Assembly (NCBI GenBank): GCA_038277395.1
Contig: CM076190.1
Span: 127,378,197-127,442,196 of the forward strand
DNA: 64,000 nucleotides
From: Dryocosmus kuriphilus
Lineage: Eukaryota; Arthropoda; Insecta; Hymenoptera; Cynipidae
Reading direction: 5' to 3'
The first letter of the stretch is position 1, and every line of letters begins with the position of its first letter. The notes beneath the pieces were generated by a model. That model was not told the DNA's origin. It did not search any database and saw only the letters and a list, made by a program, of their open reading frames with translations. Below, in pieces: positions 48,914 through 60,989 of the stretch. A program made the position numbers and the translations under genes.

Positions 48914-50118
48914 AGAAGTCTGTCCGAAAAGTATCCGGAATACCTTCATACCTCCATGCTGGGGTTATTCTTCGTCATTCGTCGAGTGACATCCTTCAAA
49001 GTAGCCCCCATTTGATTGAACGACGCGCTACCAGCGGTGTTTCCACTTCCTGAAGCAGTTCTGAAAGTCAGTTTTCGAAATAGCCTTTAGTGCACTCCTC
49101 GCATTTGCTTGAATCGCCTCTATGTCGGCAAAAGTTTCGATGAATGCGCTGGCGCATTATCGTGGTGAAGAAGTCAGTCACCGCTTGACCAAAGCTGAGA
49201 CCGTTTTCTTCTAATTGCGTCACGCAATCTTTTCAGGACTTTACGATGAAACTCTTCATTGATTGTCTGACCTGTAGGAGCGTATTCGTGGTGCAAAACA
49301 CCTTCATAATCGAAAAAAAAATCAACATTGACTTGACGTTGCTCCGACTTTCACGTGCTGTTTTCGGTCGTGGCTCGGATGGAAGCATCCACTGTGAAGA
49401 CTGTTATTTTGTTTCGGGATCATACCCATAAACCCACGATTCATCATCAGTAATAATCTTTTTGAGTACATTTTCATAATCGGAAACCGTTTCCAAGTTC
49501 TCCTGAGCGACTTCAAAGTGAACCTTTTTCCGCTCTTCTGTGAGCAATTTTGGATTGAATTTTGCACAAACACGAGTAATTTCCCGTTTCTCGGTTAAAA
49601 TTTCGCAAACATTAGTTTTCGGAATTCTAAGATCATACTCTTGTTCGCGCACAATCAACCGGCGATATTCTTTAATCGTAGGTCACACACGCTCGAAACT
49701 TTCCAGTGTTGTTGTGCTTGAAGGACGGCCGCAGAGCGAATCACTTTCAGCAGACTGGCGGCCATCTTTAAACCATTTGTGCCACTCATATATCTGGCTT
49801 TTATCCATACAGTCATCTCCAAAGGCCTTTTGGATCATTTCTCACCGTTTCAGTCAAGTATTTTCAAGCTTAAAGCAAAACTTGATGCCAGTTCGCTGTT
49901 CAACTTTTTCGGTCATTTTGAGCAATAACCAAATCCCGCGAACGCCAAAAAGACTTCTTAAAAAAATGCACGCTTTGTCTGAACTAAGAAGTCTCGACAA
50001 AAACTGCGGCATCGAGGAAGTTCCTCAAGAGTGGCCGTTTACAATGGTACCCGATAGAGGGCGCTCCAAAGTTCTGGCGCAAAGATTAAAAGGTATTCCG
50101 GATACTTTTCGGACAGAT
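48914..50118 (-). mobile_element. mariner (family 3), near full length, decayed transposase
   Basis: Inverted ends TCTGTCCGAAAAGTATCCGG at both sides (48919 on; mirrored at about 50117), TA at the right flank. On the minus strand: MTEKVEQRTGIKFCFKLE (49916), SQIYEWHKWFKDGR, GRPSSSTTTLESFERV, stop, NVCEILTEKREITRVCAKF, LTEERKKVHFEVAQENLE, DESWVYGYDPETK (first catalytic Asp region, about 49430), then frameshifts. Stops and shifts make it inactive. Confidence 0.8.
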
Positions 50119-50618
50119 TACATGGCTCATTTGGAGATTATGTTCCGTCTCGTTTGTCTGAAAGGATGAGTTTATCCAGAGGGGAGTCTCTTCCTGATTT
50201 GGATCGTAATTTTAATAAATTGATGAGTCCAATGACCAGAAAGCTACTGGCGCTCTCGATGTTGATAAGCCATCAGAATCTGGTATAATATCACCATTTT
50301 TTTCATCGAATATTGATTCAGGAGCGTCTGAAAATTTTCGGTTAAAGACTAGCTAACGATTAGCTGAAATTTAGACTCACATTATAATTAAAGGTCTTCC
50401 AGTGGAGGTAAGGAAAAAAATTGCTGAAAGATTCCCCCCACCCCACCCCCGCCCCCCCAGCAAATTGTTTGTCAATGGATCCTCCCAAGCTGAACTTAGA
50501 GATAAAGGCCGCTGTAGTGAAAAGGTTCGGTATTTATTTATTTTTTATTTTTAATCATTGCCATGCTATTTTGACCCGAAAGGTAGAGGGATATTGAGTA
50601 ACTACTACATTTTATTGA

Positions 50619-50656
<38 letters not shown>

Positions 50657-50666
50657 TATGTATATA

Positions 50667-52890
50667 CCTGGTGTCTAAAAATCCCGGGACGGTTGGATAT
50701 TTCCTCAGGTAAAATATTCCTCCTCAAAAAAGTGAAGGTCATTTCTGAAGTAAATTTCAACGAGGAATTCAACGGTGACCTTCATTTTGACCTTGAAGTT
50801 GACCTTCATGGCTTTTTGAAGGTCAACTTTGTTTTTTGAAATGGAAGCCCCCTTTTTTACATCTGCAATCGATAGAGCGGAAAATTCTACATTCAGGTAC
50901 GTACCCAAGTCATAGGTCAATTGTAACGTTCAAGGTCAGTTAGAGATTATTTGAAATTAATAAAGTTTTTCAAGAGGTCAGTGTAATTCCTGAAGTAAAT
51001 TTCAACGAGAAATTCATTGGTGAGCTCTGTATTGATCTTGGCGATGATCTTCAAGGTTTTTTCAAGGTTTTTTCCAAACAGTTTACGTTTACGTTTAGCA
51101 TTACCCAGGAACAACGACGTGGACGTAGTGAATTCTGTTCCCTGCGGGGTGCTTGATTAGCGTGAGTCCCCTTGCCTCTCACGCTTCAGTGAAGATGTTC
51201 GAACTGAAAACCTTGAGCTTCTTGAGAAAAAGCTATGCGATTGTAAAAATGAGTTACAGCATTACGAATCATATCCCTATCAATGAAAGTAGCCTTTTGC
51301 AGAATCCGATTCTGCAATTAGTCTAAGCTTTGGGGTGCGTTGAGTATACTTTGCTCTTTAAATAACCCCACAGAAAATAGTCGAGAGGCGTCAGATCAGG
51401 AGATCTAGCAGGCCGCTCGATTTCACCCCTTCTTCCAATCCACCTTTGAGGGAACTGAATATCCAAATATGCTCGAACCTCCCTACCGTAATGAGCCGCT
51501 GCTCCGTCCTGCTGGAACCAAATATTTTGAAAGTTATCGCCTGTAATCTCCCTTATTCTTGGTACAATTTGGTTTCTGAGAAGCTCTTCATATGCACGGG
51601 CATTGAGATTACCATCGATGAAGAAAGGGCCTATCAATGTATCATTCAAGATACCGGCCCAAACATTAATCTTTTGTGGATATTGTGTGTGACTCTCCAA
51701 CATCCAATCAGGATTTGTGTCGGACCAATATCTACAATTTTGCCTGTTAACTTCACCTTTTAAAGTGAAAGTAGCTTCATCTGAAAATACTGTATTGTAC
51801 AAGAAAAGAGGATCTCTATGAATTCTATCCATCATAATTTCACAAAATTCAACCCGACGATCAGGATCGTCTTTATTGAGCTCTTGTACCAGATGAACTT
51901 TATAAGGATGGAAATTAATGCTTTTTAAAATATTTCGCACTGTCTCAGGAGCAACGTCACGCTTATCACTAGCTCGACGTAAACTAAGGTGTGGGTTTTC
52001 AACAAATGCTTGGGCTATGTCCATCTGCATCTCCTCAGATCCTGCAGATTTTGGCCGACCAGTTCTCTGAAGGTCCTTGATAGATCCATGATTCATAAAG
52101 CGCCTTACAGTTCTTTCAATTGTTGATTTTGAGACAGGATTTAACCCTTCTCCATTACGAAAAGTGCGATTAAAAAGCAAACGAACTTTATCATAAGATC
52201 GAAATCGATCTCCCCAACCTCGCATCATTAAAGAGATACCCTCTCTCGTTCCGAAAGTTTAGCTTCCGCCATAATGATCTTTTAGCGAAAGATAGTAAGT
52301 ATGTACTCATAATACGTAAATTCAGTTTCGATTCGTAATATTCGTATGGAAAAACGGTATAGGACTTATGGTATCGCCTTAGGTATTGACTTAGGTATCG
52401 AAAAACGGTATAGGACTGTATAACTCTTTGGGGAGGAACAGAACTCTCACCAGAACACCTGGAACTTTAAATGAAAAATTTCCTTATGATTTTACAATAT
52501 TCAAAACGCTGTAACCAAGATCAATACAGAGCTCACCAATGAATTTCTCGTTGAAATTTACTTCAGGAATTGTACTGGCCTCTTGGAAAACTTTGTTATT
52601 TTCAAATAACCTCTAACTGACCTTGAACGTTACAATTGACCTATGAATTGGGTACGTACCTGAACGTAGAATTTTCCGCTCTATCGATTGCAGATGTAAA
52701 AAAAGGGGGTTTCCATTTAAAAAAAAAAACAAATTTGACCTTCAAAAAGCCATGAAGGTCAACTTCAAGGTCAAAACGAAGGTCAACATTGAATTCCTCG
52801 TGGAAATTTACTTCAAGAATGACCTTCACTTTTTTGAAAAATATTTTACCTGAGAAAATATCCAACCGTCCCGGGACTTTTTAGACACCC

Positions 52891-52892
<2 letters not shown>
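50667..52892 (-). mobile_element. DD41D (rosa-like) mariner with terminal repeats of about 400 bp
   Basis: Inverted ends CCTGGTGTCTAAAAATCCCG and CCGGGTGTCTAAAAAGTCCC, flanked by TA within (TA)n tracts. The inverted arms extend about 380-400 bp (50667 to about 51045; about 52505-52892), unusually long for a mariner, and carry 15 AGGTCA/TGACCT hexamers. The transposase lies between them on the minus strand. Confidence 0.8.
51186..52272 (-). pseudogene. DD41D mariner transposase (frameshifted at both ends)
   Basis: ATG at 52272 gives MAEAKLSERERVSL then TAA; one lost base puts the rest in another frame, open from 52228 to 51323. That part has the helix-turn-helix SKSTIERTVRRFMNHGSIKD, then NTVFSDEATF (first Asp), IWFQQDGAAAHYG (second Asp) and RSPDLTPLDYFLWGYLKSK (third Asp). 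Counting from QQDG to PLD gives 41 intervening residues, the DD41D spacing of rosa-type elements. The C-terminus is stopped at 51323 but recognisable beyond (FYNRIAFSQEAQG, EHLH) to 51186. Confidence 0.8.
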
Positions 52893-52930
<38 letters not shown>

Positions 52931-53144
52931 TTAATAAAACCAAATTAACTATCTTATGATACATTGTTGGCTACATAATGAGTCTCTACTCCCTAAATTA
53001 TTCTATAATGCACAATAAAAAGCTAATCTAGTTGTTCTTGTAATATAGTACTCAGAAGTGATACTATATCAGCTCGTTCAGTGAGTAACAAAAAAAAATA
53101 CAACTGAGGCAAGGCAAGAATCCATTTTCGCAAATATCAAATTA

Positions 53145-54407
53145 CAGTCTGTTCCACAAGAAAGAATACGCGTTTTCTCGAAAAATTTTAAAGATTTTTG
53201 TTTGTTTCTTTTTTGCCCTGACTGTACGTTTCAAGGGCAAGAGCGAAACCGCCGATTTGGTTCAGTCTCATTCGAAGTGTCCGATAGTGAACAAGTTTAC
53301 GCAATGAGTGCAGTATACACGGTTCGAAGCTGTGTTTTTGTGCAGCAATGCACACGGACCAAAACTTTCATACTCAGCTGCTGCTAAAGTCCTTAAAAAG
53401 TCTAAGTACTTTGTGCAAAAGTGGGTGGAGCGGTATAGGGACACAAAAGATGTTGACGATCTTCCAGGAAAAGGAGAAACGCGAGCAACGTCCAGCAAGC
53501 AGGATAAGGGGATCATCGCACTATTCAACCGCAACCCCACTCTACGGCTGCCCGAAGCCAAGGCTAAGCTAGCGGAGAAGGGATTAGACGTCAGTATAAA
53601 CACCATAAGATGCAGATTAGCTGAAGCAAACATGCAGTACCGTAGCACGAGGCAGAAACCCCTGCTCTCAGAAGTGCACATGCAAAAACGGCTGTCATGG
53701 GCTATGGAAAATAATGATCGCGATTGGTCAAATGTGATTTTTTCCGACGAAGCATCCTTTTGGGCATGGGTTCCAATAAAACGTGCCTGGTCAGGCAAAG
53801 GTGAGCGGTTCCTCCAGCGAACTGTTAAACTGCCAGTAAAGATCCATGTTTGGGGATGCTTCTCACAGCGCGGTTTTGGCTGTTTAGAGCTGTTCACTGA
53901 GAACCTGAACGCCGAAAAAATGATCAAAATCTACAAGCATGGTCTTCTGAGGTCTGCAGAAAAGATGTTTGGAGCCAATAATGAGGTTTGGATCCTTCAA
54001 GAGGACAACGATCCCAAACATTGCAGTCGCCTCTGCAAGAACTGGAAAGCCGAAAATGGCGTCGTCACCTTGGCCTGGCCTTCACAATCTCCTGATGCCA
54101 ATCCGATTGAAAATATGTGGAGTGTCGTTAAGAGAAAACTTGCAGTAAGGCGTGTATTCACCCTCAAGCAGCTCTCTCGACGAATTAGAGAGGTGTGGCG
54201 CTCTCTATCTTTAGAATATGCTGAAAAATTAGTCGAGAGCATACCCAGAAGATGCCAGGCCATTATCGAGAATGATGGCGATTGGACCATTTATTAAGGT
54301 AAGTGTTCCCTAATTTTTAAAGCGTTTTTTTCATGCCAAAAAAGAAAAATAAAGTTTTCTTTAAAACTTTCCGAGAAAACGCGTATTCTTTCTTGTGGAA
54401 CAGACTA
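53145..54407 (+). mobile_element. Tc1-like transposon, nearly intact
   Basis: About 48-bp inverted ends (CAGTCTGTTCCACAAGAAAG at 53145; mirrored to 54407) with TA duplications at 53143-53144 and 54408-54409. The end bases differ by one (C versus T). Length 1263 bp. Confidence 0.9.
53304..54297 (+). pseudogene. Tc1-type DD34E transposase with a one-base break near the start
   Basis: ATG at 53304 reads MSAVYT and is then out of frame with the long frame (53308-54297), whose first residues are YTRFEAVFLCSN; one missing base near 53320 explains it. The rest is open for 329 codons: helix-turn-helix SYSAAAKVLKKSKYFVQKWV, VDDLPGKGETR, VIFSDEASFWAW (first Asp), ILQEDNDPKHCS (second Asp) and SPDANPIENMWSVVKRK (Glu). 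All catalytic residues are present. The next in-frame ATG (MQYRSTRQK, 53632) would lose the DNA-binding part. Confidence 0.85.
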
Positions 54408-54554
54408 TATTCATTAAAATCTGTTCGAAGTGGCCTAGCAGTTTAATATTTTATTTACTTTGAAAACCGATTATGGACAAAACGCCCTTGAAATAATTAT
54501 TAGTTGATTCTCCAAATATTCAAATGCCAATCTCATAGCTGGTCTGAAAACCTC

Positions 54555-54857
54555 TATTATTATTATTATTATTATTATTATGGGCCCACCTTCTCCCACA
54601 GGTACTCATGACCCGGTACTTCGCTACGAAACATGGTCGCGAACGCGGCAAATGCTTAGTAGATTCGTTTGTGTCAGATGCGGTTTCAAAAATTATTCTG
54701 CTTCCGCATTCGTCAAATAATTAAAATAATCCTGCTCTGGACCATGAAGCATCGCAGCTTTTGCTCAGGCGTAAAGTGATGCCTGAAGTATGAGGTATTT
54801 TTCTGAAGTGAGGAAATTCACAAATATCTCTAACAGACGCCCGAAGAACCATTGCTC

Positions 54858-54892
<35 letters not shown>

Positions 54893-56659
54893 GAACAATG
54901 CTCCCTTACAGGCAACATTATCAGAGACATTTGTCCTCAATTCTCTTTTTATGTTATAAATTTCAAGCGATATTGCTTATCCCAGGTGCCAAGGGGGCAA
55001 AAGCACTCCCCAAAGAGAGAGATAGCGAGAGAAGGAAAGTCACAGACATACCTGGGAATGGAAACCAGAGCATTCGTCAAGATTTTTTAAACCAGCATCT
55101 GAGACAAACGACTCAATTAATATATTAATATTTCGAGCGGTGGACAACACACACAACTTCACAAACGTACGCGGACATACACGACACGATAGCGAACATA
55201 ATAATAACAATAATAAAAAGTTATAACAAAAACAAATAAAAGTCACAAGACATGATAATAAAACTAAATAAAATTGTGTCAAAAAAATTTTTTTTAAATA
55301 TTAAAAATGCATGACGTAGGGTTGTCAACATTTAAAGTGTACGTGGGATAGCCTTTTTTACAGAAGACGATTAGCCGCTATCGTTGGTGACGCCCATAAA
55401 ACTCCGGACGATGCGGCAGGTGTTAAGCAATATCGCCTTCTGTATAAGATGTAAAAATTTCCCAGCTCCCAGGTCTTCCAAGTGCTGGATGCATCTCACG
55501 TGAACGTTCCCTGTGGAGGAGATTACTACCGGGTGAAGGGTGACCTTCTTCACTCTCCACACGGCCATGATCTCCTGCCGCAACTCCGCATACTTCTGGA
55601 TCTTCTCAGTGTATCGAAGTTGGATATTGTGGTTTAAGGGAACACTAATGTCAATAATTCTGACATGTTGCTTATGTTTGTTCCACCAGAGGACGTCTGG
55701 GCGATTATGTCTGACCAGGTGGTCTGTCAGGATAGTTCTGTCCCAGTAGAGGAGATGGTGTTCCTTCTCTAGTACTCTTACAGGGGAGTATTTCTAATAA
55801 GGCTTACGTTCCTCTAGCAAACCAAGATTTAGAGCAATCTGTTAGTGGATAATCCCTGCAGCATCATTGTGTCTGCGGGTATATTCTTGCGCAGCAAGCA
55901 TCGTACAGCCATCAATGATGTGCTCGATTGTCTCATTTGGATTACCACAGAGGCGGCATTTATTAATGACCGCCTTAAAATTGAGGACATGCTTTTGGTA
56001 GTTCCTCGTGTTCATTACTCCATCTTGGATAGCAATGACGAACTCCTCCGTTTCCGGAAAGAGTTCTCCCCGCTTTAGCCAGAGGTTTGAAGCATTAGTA
56101 TCTACGCATTGAAGATCTAGTATTTGAGGGTGCTTTCCATGCAGTTGCTTACCACGCCATTGAGCTTTAAGTTGTTCAACAGTTAGGTGTCCGATGTTTT
56201 GGTAATCAGCAACTGCAGGCTTAAGAGGGGTGTACAGGTCTACTCTACAGATGTAGTCGTAGAGCGGGATATTCGTCCTGTTGAGGAATTATTCGCGTAG
56301 CTGTGTAACCTGTGAGTCACAAAGCCGTCGAACGTCCAAAACCCCTCTACCCTCAAGCTTGCGCGGTAGGACTATTCTCTCCACAGCCGTCCTCTCGTGA
56401 TGCATCCGATGCTCAGACATTTTCACGCGGATGATTCGGTTTAAAGCCTCAAGATCTGTTTCAGACCACAATAATAACCCAAAGGAGTATGTTAGGAGAG
56501 GGATAGCAAAGGTTTTAATTGCTTTGGTGATGTTCTTAGCAGTGAGACCGGTAGACATGATCGAACTCAGTCGTCTCGAAAAGGAAGTCTTAAGTGCCTT
56601 TTTCATTGCAGACAGGAGTGGTCCTCTTGCCTGCAATATACCGAGATACTGCAGTAAGA

Positions 56660-56695
<36 letters not shown>

Positions 56696-56845
56696 GGGTC
56701 CACCTCCTCCCACAGGTACTCATGACCCGGTACTTCGCTACCAAACACGGTCGCGAACGCGGCAAGTGCGTAGTAGATTCGTTAGTGTCAGATGCGGTTT
56801 CAAAAATTATTCTGCTTCCGCATTCGTCAAATAATGAAAATAATA
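54555..56845 (-). mobile_element. Dong/R4-type non-LTR retrotransposon, 5' truncated, nested in a TAA-repeat tail
   Basis: Two 175-185 bp direct repeats (54555-54730 and 56662-56845), each GGTCATGAGTACCTGTGGGA...CCCA followed by (TAA)n on the minus strand, bracket a 5'-truncated pol (56657 down to 55371). Order on the minus strand: 3' tail with (TAA)n, truncated pol, 3' region, second 3' tail with (TAA)n. Dong elements are known to insert in TAA repeats, so this is one copy inserted in the TAA tail of another. 54740-55040 is unassigned, apart from a T30 run. Confidence 0.7.
55371..56657 (-). pseudogene. Dong/R4-type pol: RT thumb, zinc knuckle, restriction-like endonuclease (broken)
   Basis: Starts directly after (TAA)n as LLQYLGILQARGPLLSAMKK (RT thumb), ITKAIKTFAIPLLTYSFGLL and RHHERTAVERIVLPRK-type sequence to about 56290. 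It continues in another frame with the zinc motif CRLCGNPNETIEHIIDGC (about 55960-55900) and the endonuclease region with DHLVRHNRPDVLWWNK and IDISVPLNHNIQ (55720-55640). It ends VVISSTGNVHVRCIQHLEDL, GVTNDSG and TGA at 55371. Stops near 55840 and 55797 and a frameshift near 56285. The RT palm is absent (5' truncation). Confidence 0.75.
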
Positions 56846-56879
56846 GCACTGAGATTAACTAATGTAACCTGTTGTACTT

Positions 56880-59800
56880 TGCCCTTAAAACTAAGCCTCT
56901 CTAAGGAGACCGATTTCCTCCATATATGTGTACATCGCTGTATATGGAATATCTACGAAGTCATCTAATTCACAGAAGTGATTTCCGAAATTCTTCACTC
57001 TGAGACTTATTAGGACATCACATTCACATAGTATGTGATATGCTGTCTCTTCCCGGAAGCCACATTTTCGACAGCGAGGGTTACTGTCAATATTCATATT
57101 AGGTAGGTGTTTCCTAAAGCAGCAGTGGCCTGTGAGCACTTCCACCATAATTTTCACCTGCTTTCTTTCCATGTTCAAGAGTTTTTTAGATTTTCCTATG
57201 CATGATTCTTTGATAAACTTTTTTGAGTATGCCATACTTTTGGCCATCCTCCAATATTTTGTGTGCTCCTTCAAGAGCCATTTTTCAGTGGCATGCTTAG
57301 CCGAGACATACGATATTCTGCAGTATGGTTTCGACCCATTGAAGGCCCCTACGGTCTCGCTTTTTGCAAGCATATCTGCTCTCTCGTTGTCTTCAATTTC
57401 CTCATGCCCAGGAATCCAGATCTAGCTAACCCAATTTCTACCAGACACTTCGAGAAGTTCTTGAAGGCAGCTCCAAACAAGTGTGGATGTAAGTTCCGCC
57501 GATAGGAGGGCCCTTAAAGCAGCTTGACTGTCAGAGCATAGTTAAACGTGGTGATTGGTGAATCCATGCCCACTAAGCTCCTCGAGGCAAGCCTTGATGG
57601 CTATGATTTCAGCTTGTAATACGGTGAGGAATTTATCCAGTGCAATTGTTAATTCAGCCCTGGGTTTCATCCCATATATCCCAGCCCCGGAACCTAGGGA
57701 GTCCTTTGAACCGTCCGTATACCAGACGAGACTTCCCGTTGGAAATATATTCTTTCTCTTCTGCTCATCATGCCAATCTTCCTTTTTTGGAAATATCACC
57801 TTAAATGGCTTCATGCACGAGTATTCTTTCAACAAGAAATCTGAGTGTATACAAAGGATTTCATTCTCCGATAACACTATTCTCCAATCATTCCCATTGG
57901 CCCTATTGTCTGGGCCGTCAGAGGAATTCAGGCGCCTCTTCCTCCGACTGACTCTCAGATCCGGAAGCAGGAAAGTGAACCTTCATAATGTGTTCGAGGA
58001 TTTCGCTAGACGTTTCTGTCATGTCTTCTGTTGCCAATGTTAATGCCCTCAATTGATATGCTGGGTTTTTCTTCAAGGCTCTCTGGAGTTTAGCAGTGTC
58101 AGGAACATTTTGAATGCTCTGACAATGCATCCTCCATAAGATCCTTTTAGCCGATTGTATCTCATTCGTGTATTTTGCTACACTTGCTTTAAACAATTCC
58201 CATTTAACAATTTCTCTGGCCCTATTAAAAAATCTCCTAGTTTCTTTCTTTAAAGCCTGAAGCCTACTATTCCACCAAGGAGCATCCTTGTCTGTTTTCT
58301 TAATACGAAGAGGACTGCTGTCCTCATACGATTTATGCATAGCTTTATTGACTATATCTATAGCAAATTCTAGCTGATCTGTTGATCTAATCCTTCCAGA
58401 AACAATTGCCAAGGCCTCACCAATATCCTCCCTATATTTATCCCAGTCGGTCTTTCTTGAGTTCCTATAGGTGATCGGATCAGGTACGTCAGCTGTCAGC
58501 GAAAAACATATTTGTATGTGATCTTATAGGAATATCTCAGGCGATACATGCCATTCCCCGACCGCTTCACTAATGGATACAGAGCAAATGGTTATATCGA
58601 TAACCTCCTGACATCTAGCTGTCACGGAGGATGGCGTGTTACCACGATTTAGTATTGTTAAATCGGTAGTTAAAAGGTAGTCTAAAAAATACTCACCTCT
58701 ACAGCTGATGTCCTTACTGTTCCATATTGTGTGATGCGCGTTTGCATCACATCCGATGATCAGTGGCCATCCTTTCGAACTGGAATATTCCACCAAATTT
58801 CTTAACTCCTTTGATGATGGCGGGAGTAGAGATTCGAATGGCAGGTATGCAGAACAAATCACTAAGGGTTGTCATTTTCCTCCTCTAAAATGCTCTGCCT
58901 TAATCGCTATCAGGCCTCTACTACAAAACCTCGGCAAGCAAACAAGGTCAATATCCTTTCTAATATACATAGCTGTCCAAGGGCAGCTGCTCTACTACTG
59001 TCTCCGTATCGTTCTTTCTTTTGGAAAGAATTTTCATCTGGATCCTTTTCATCTCCAGATACGGTCTGCAATCGACCTTTTCGATGTATTCGATGATTGA
59101 AGGGTTCACACTCAAGAGCAACTGGGTTGACTTGGTGTCCTTCTTCACATCGATAATAGTCCAGTCTTCCACCTTTAAGGTGGGGTTTTGGACAGCCATC
59201 CTCTTGAGAATAGAAGACGGTTTTTCGGATACGTCATGTACTCACGCAATGAGCTTGATAGGCTTTCGAAGTTCCTTGGAGTCAATAAACTTATCTCCTG
59301 CACCCTGACAAGGCTTCAAACCATCAACTGCCCCAATGAGCCATGTCCTCGACATCTCATCCGCGCACATGACAGTCTGCACCCCATTTTTGTACCGGCA
59401 GTTCTCAAAACTCGGGATCATGTCGCCAGGTTTTACCTCGGCGATCATCTTGTCGAGTGCCGTTTCTATGGCCATTGCTCTCTCCAAACTGAACTTATCT
59501 TGCGGGAAGTCCATCGGAACAATGGCCATTTTCAAGTGACTTTGAAGGGCAAGGCTGTACGAGCCTCTTGCGTCGGCGACCCTACCCCTCATATTCTCCC
59601 TGTCCTGATTAGGAGTACTCTTGTTAGATTGGGACCGTTTTGGGGTCTCAGGCTTAGGAGCCTCTTCGCGCTGCAGCTTAAGCTGCTGGCGTTGGTATCT
59701 CCTTCTGGCGGCGGGACTATACTTTCGTTTCTTGGGACCTACCACGGTCCCATCGTTCTCAGTAGCTTTGGCTTCGTCAATGCGACTAATTAAAGTTTCA

Positions 59801-60460
59801 TTTCCAGCTGTACCATTCGAGGTTACTGGAGTCCGCGTCAGCCCCTTGTGGAGTTAAAGGTGATTAATAAATCAAATAAATATCTTCGCTGGTCTCCATC
59901 TTCTCGAGAGCAGATGAAGTTTTCATGGCGGTTGTCATTGAAGTCACCCGTTCATGTGTTTGTTTTTGTTTTTATTTTCGGAATCCATATTGTTCCCACG
60001 ATTAGCTAGGGCAGTAAGAGGTCCATCTCCACAAAGCTGCGCTTGTGGGGATAAGGCACTTTTACACTGGGAGGTTGCTCGGTATCCCAGGACACCGTAG
60101 GAGTCACCATTCCTTGGTGAGACTCAGCCTTTGACACGGTAGTTCACACCTTGGCTTAGGGGCTTATACGGGAAGAGAGCGTCACTCAAAGTTCGCTGCT
60201 TAGTCGAATTCTGGCCGATACTTCCACCCTACCAACCCTCAACTCCTACCCGTAAGGGTCGTCCTCGTTGCGGCGTCAAGGTCGTTGATATCCGCGGGAG
60301 TTCTTAGGCCCCCCCACGGCGGCTAGGTCCGAACTCTCCTTCTCCTTAGGCAGGGAAATTTAATTCCCCGTTATAAGGAGTAGAAGATTTCACGCGTCCC
60401 ATAGTGGAGGCTCAAAACCTCTAATCAAAGAGATAAGGGCTTGAATTGGATGAGGATGGT
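56880..60460 (-). mobile_element. Non-LTR retrotransposon lacking its reverse transcriptase
   Basis: On the minus strand: GC-richer probable 5' UTR (60460-59870), ORF1 (59745-58960), endonuclease (about 58900-58520), linker (58412-57918), RNase H (57877-57542) and a C-terminal zinc finger (57373-56891). The RT that should lie between linker and RNase H is absent, with only about 40 bp between them. Boundaries at both ends are approximate. Confidence 0.7.
56891..59745 (-). pseudogene. ORF1 and RT-deleted ORF2 of the non-LTR element
   Basis: ORF1 from 59745 (MVGPKKRKYSPAARRRYQRQ, later SRTWLIGAVDGLKPCQGAGD) resembles the DUF4780-type proteins of insect retroelements; it continues in 59199-58960. 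ORF2: endonuclease with GWPLIIGCDANAHHTIWNS (58780) and DYLLTTDLTILNRGNTPSS; linker with KTDKDAPWWNSRLQALKKE (58305); then directly RNase H VWYTDGSKDSLGSGAGIYG (57730) and the zinc finger CRKCGFREETAYHILCEC (57078-57025). Frames shift between pieces. No FADD/YADD RT motif exists anywhere between. Confidence 0.75.
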
Positions 60461-60985
60461 AAGTAGTTTAAATGCAGAATAATGATGGATTTTAACTAGA
60501 GAAGCAAACCCGGCAACACCCTGTTAGCTACCCTGCAGACAGCTAATCTGGAAACACTCTGTGAACAAAATGCTCTGACCTTCTGTACCTGCAGAGTTGG
60601 AGGGTTGTGTTCAATAGCTTATCGCGCCGACTAGAGTTTAGAGAGAGAGAAGAGAGAGATGTAGCCTCCGTAGAGACTGGAGTCTGAATGAATATTTTAC
60701 TTTGGACCAGCGACTCTCTTGGATCGCTAACCCACTTTCCGAGGATGGGGTGCTCTTACACAGTGGGGGTACCTTACTAGTGGGCCTAAAACCCATGTTG
60801 CCATATCTCTATTTCTTGGTTGTAATATGCGACGTTGTTGCTTCTTCTTACCTCTACTACCTATATGTAGTTACATAAAAGACGTTTGTTTCCTTTAATT
60901 CTTAAATTACAAAAGATACTATCCAGTTACAGTAGACAACATTATTCAGTAAAGAGAAGATTTCCGCATTTACTCTGGATCGGAG
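60461..60985. other. No gene recognised
   Basis: Contains a GA-rich run (60637-60660) and a GC-richer part to about 60800 that may be 5' sequence of the adjacent minus-strand non-LTR element or another repeat. No coding frame is supported. Confidence 0.3.
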
Positions 60986-60989
60986 CAAA

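Noticed and set aside
54850..55128. Frame with a poly-Phe run
   Set aside because: Produced by the T30 homopolymer; no conserved sequence on either side.
56660..56849. Minus-strand frame with a poly-asparagine run joined to RT sequence
   Set aside because: The Asn run is the (TAA)n repeat read in frame, and the upstream part is the tail of another element; it is not a real N-terminus.
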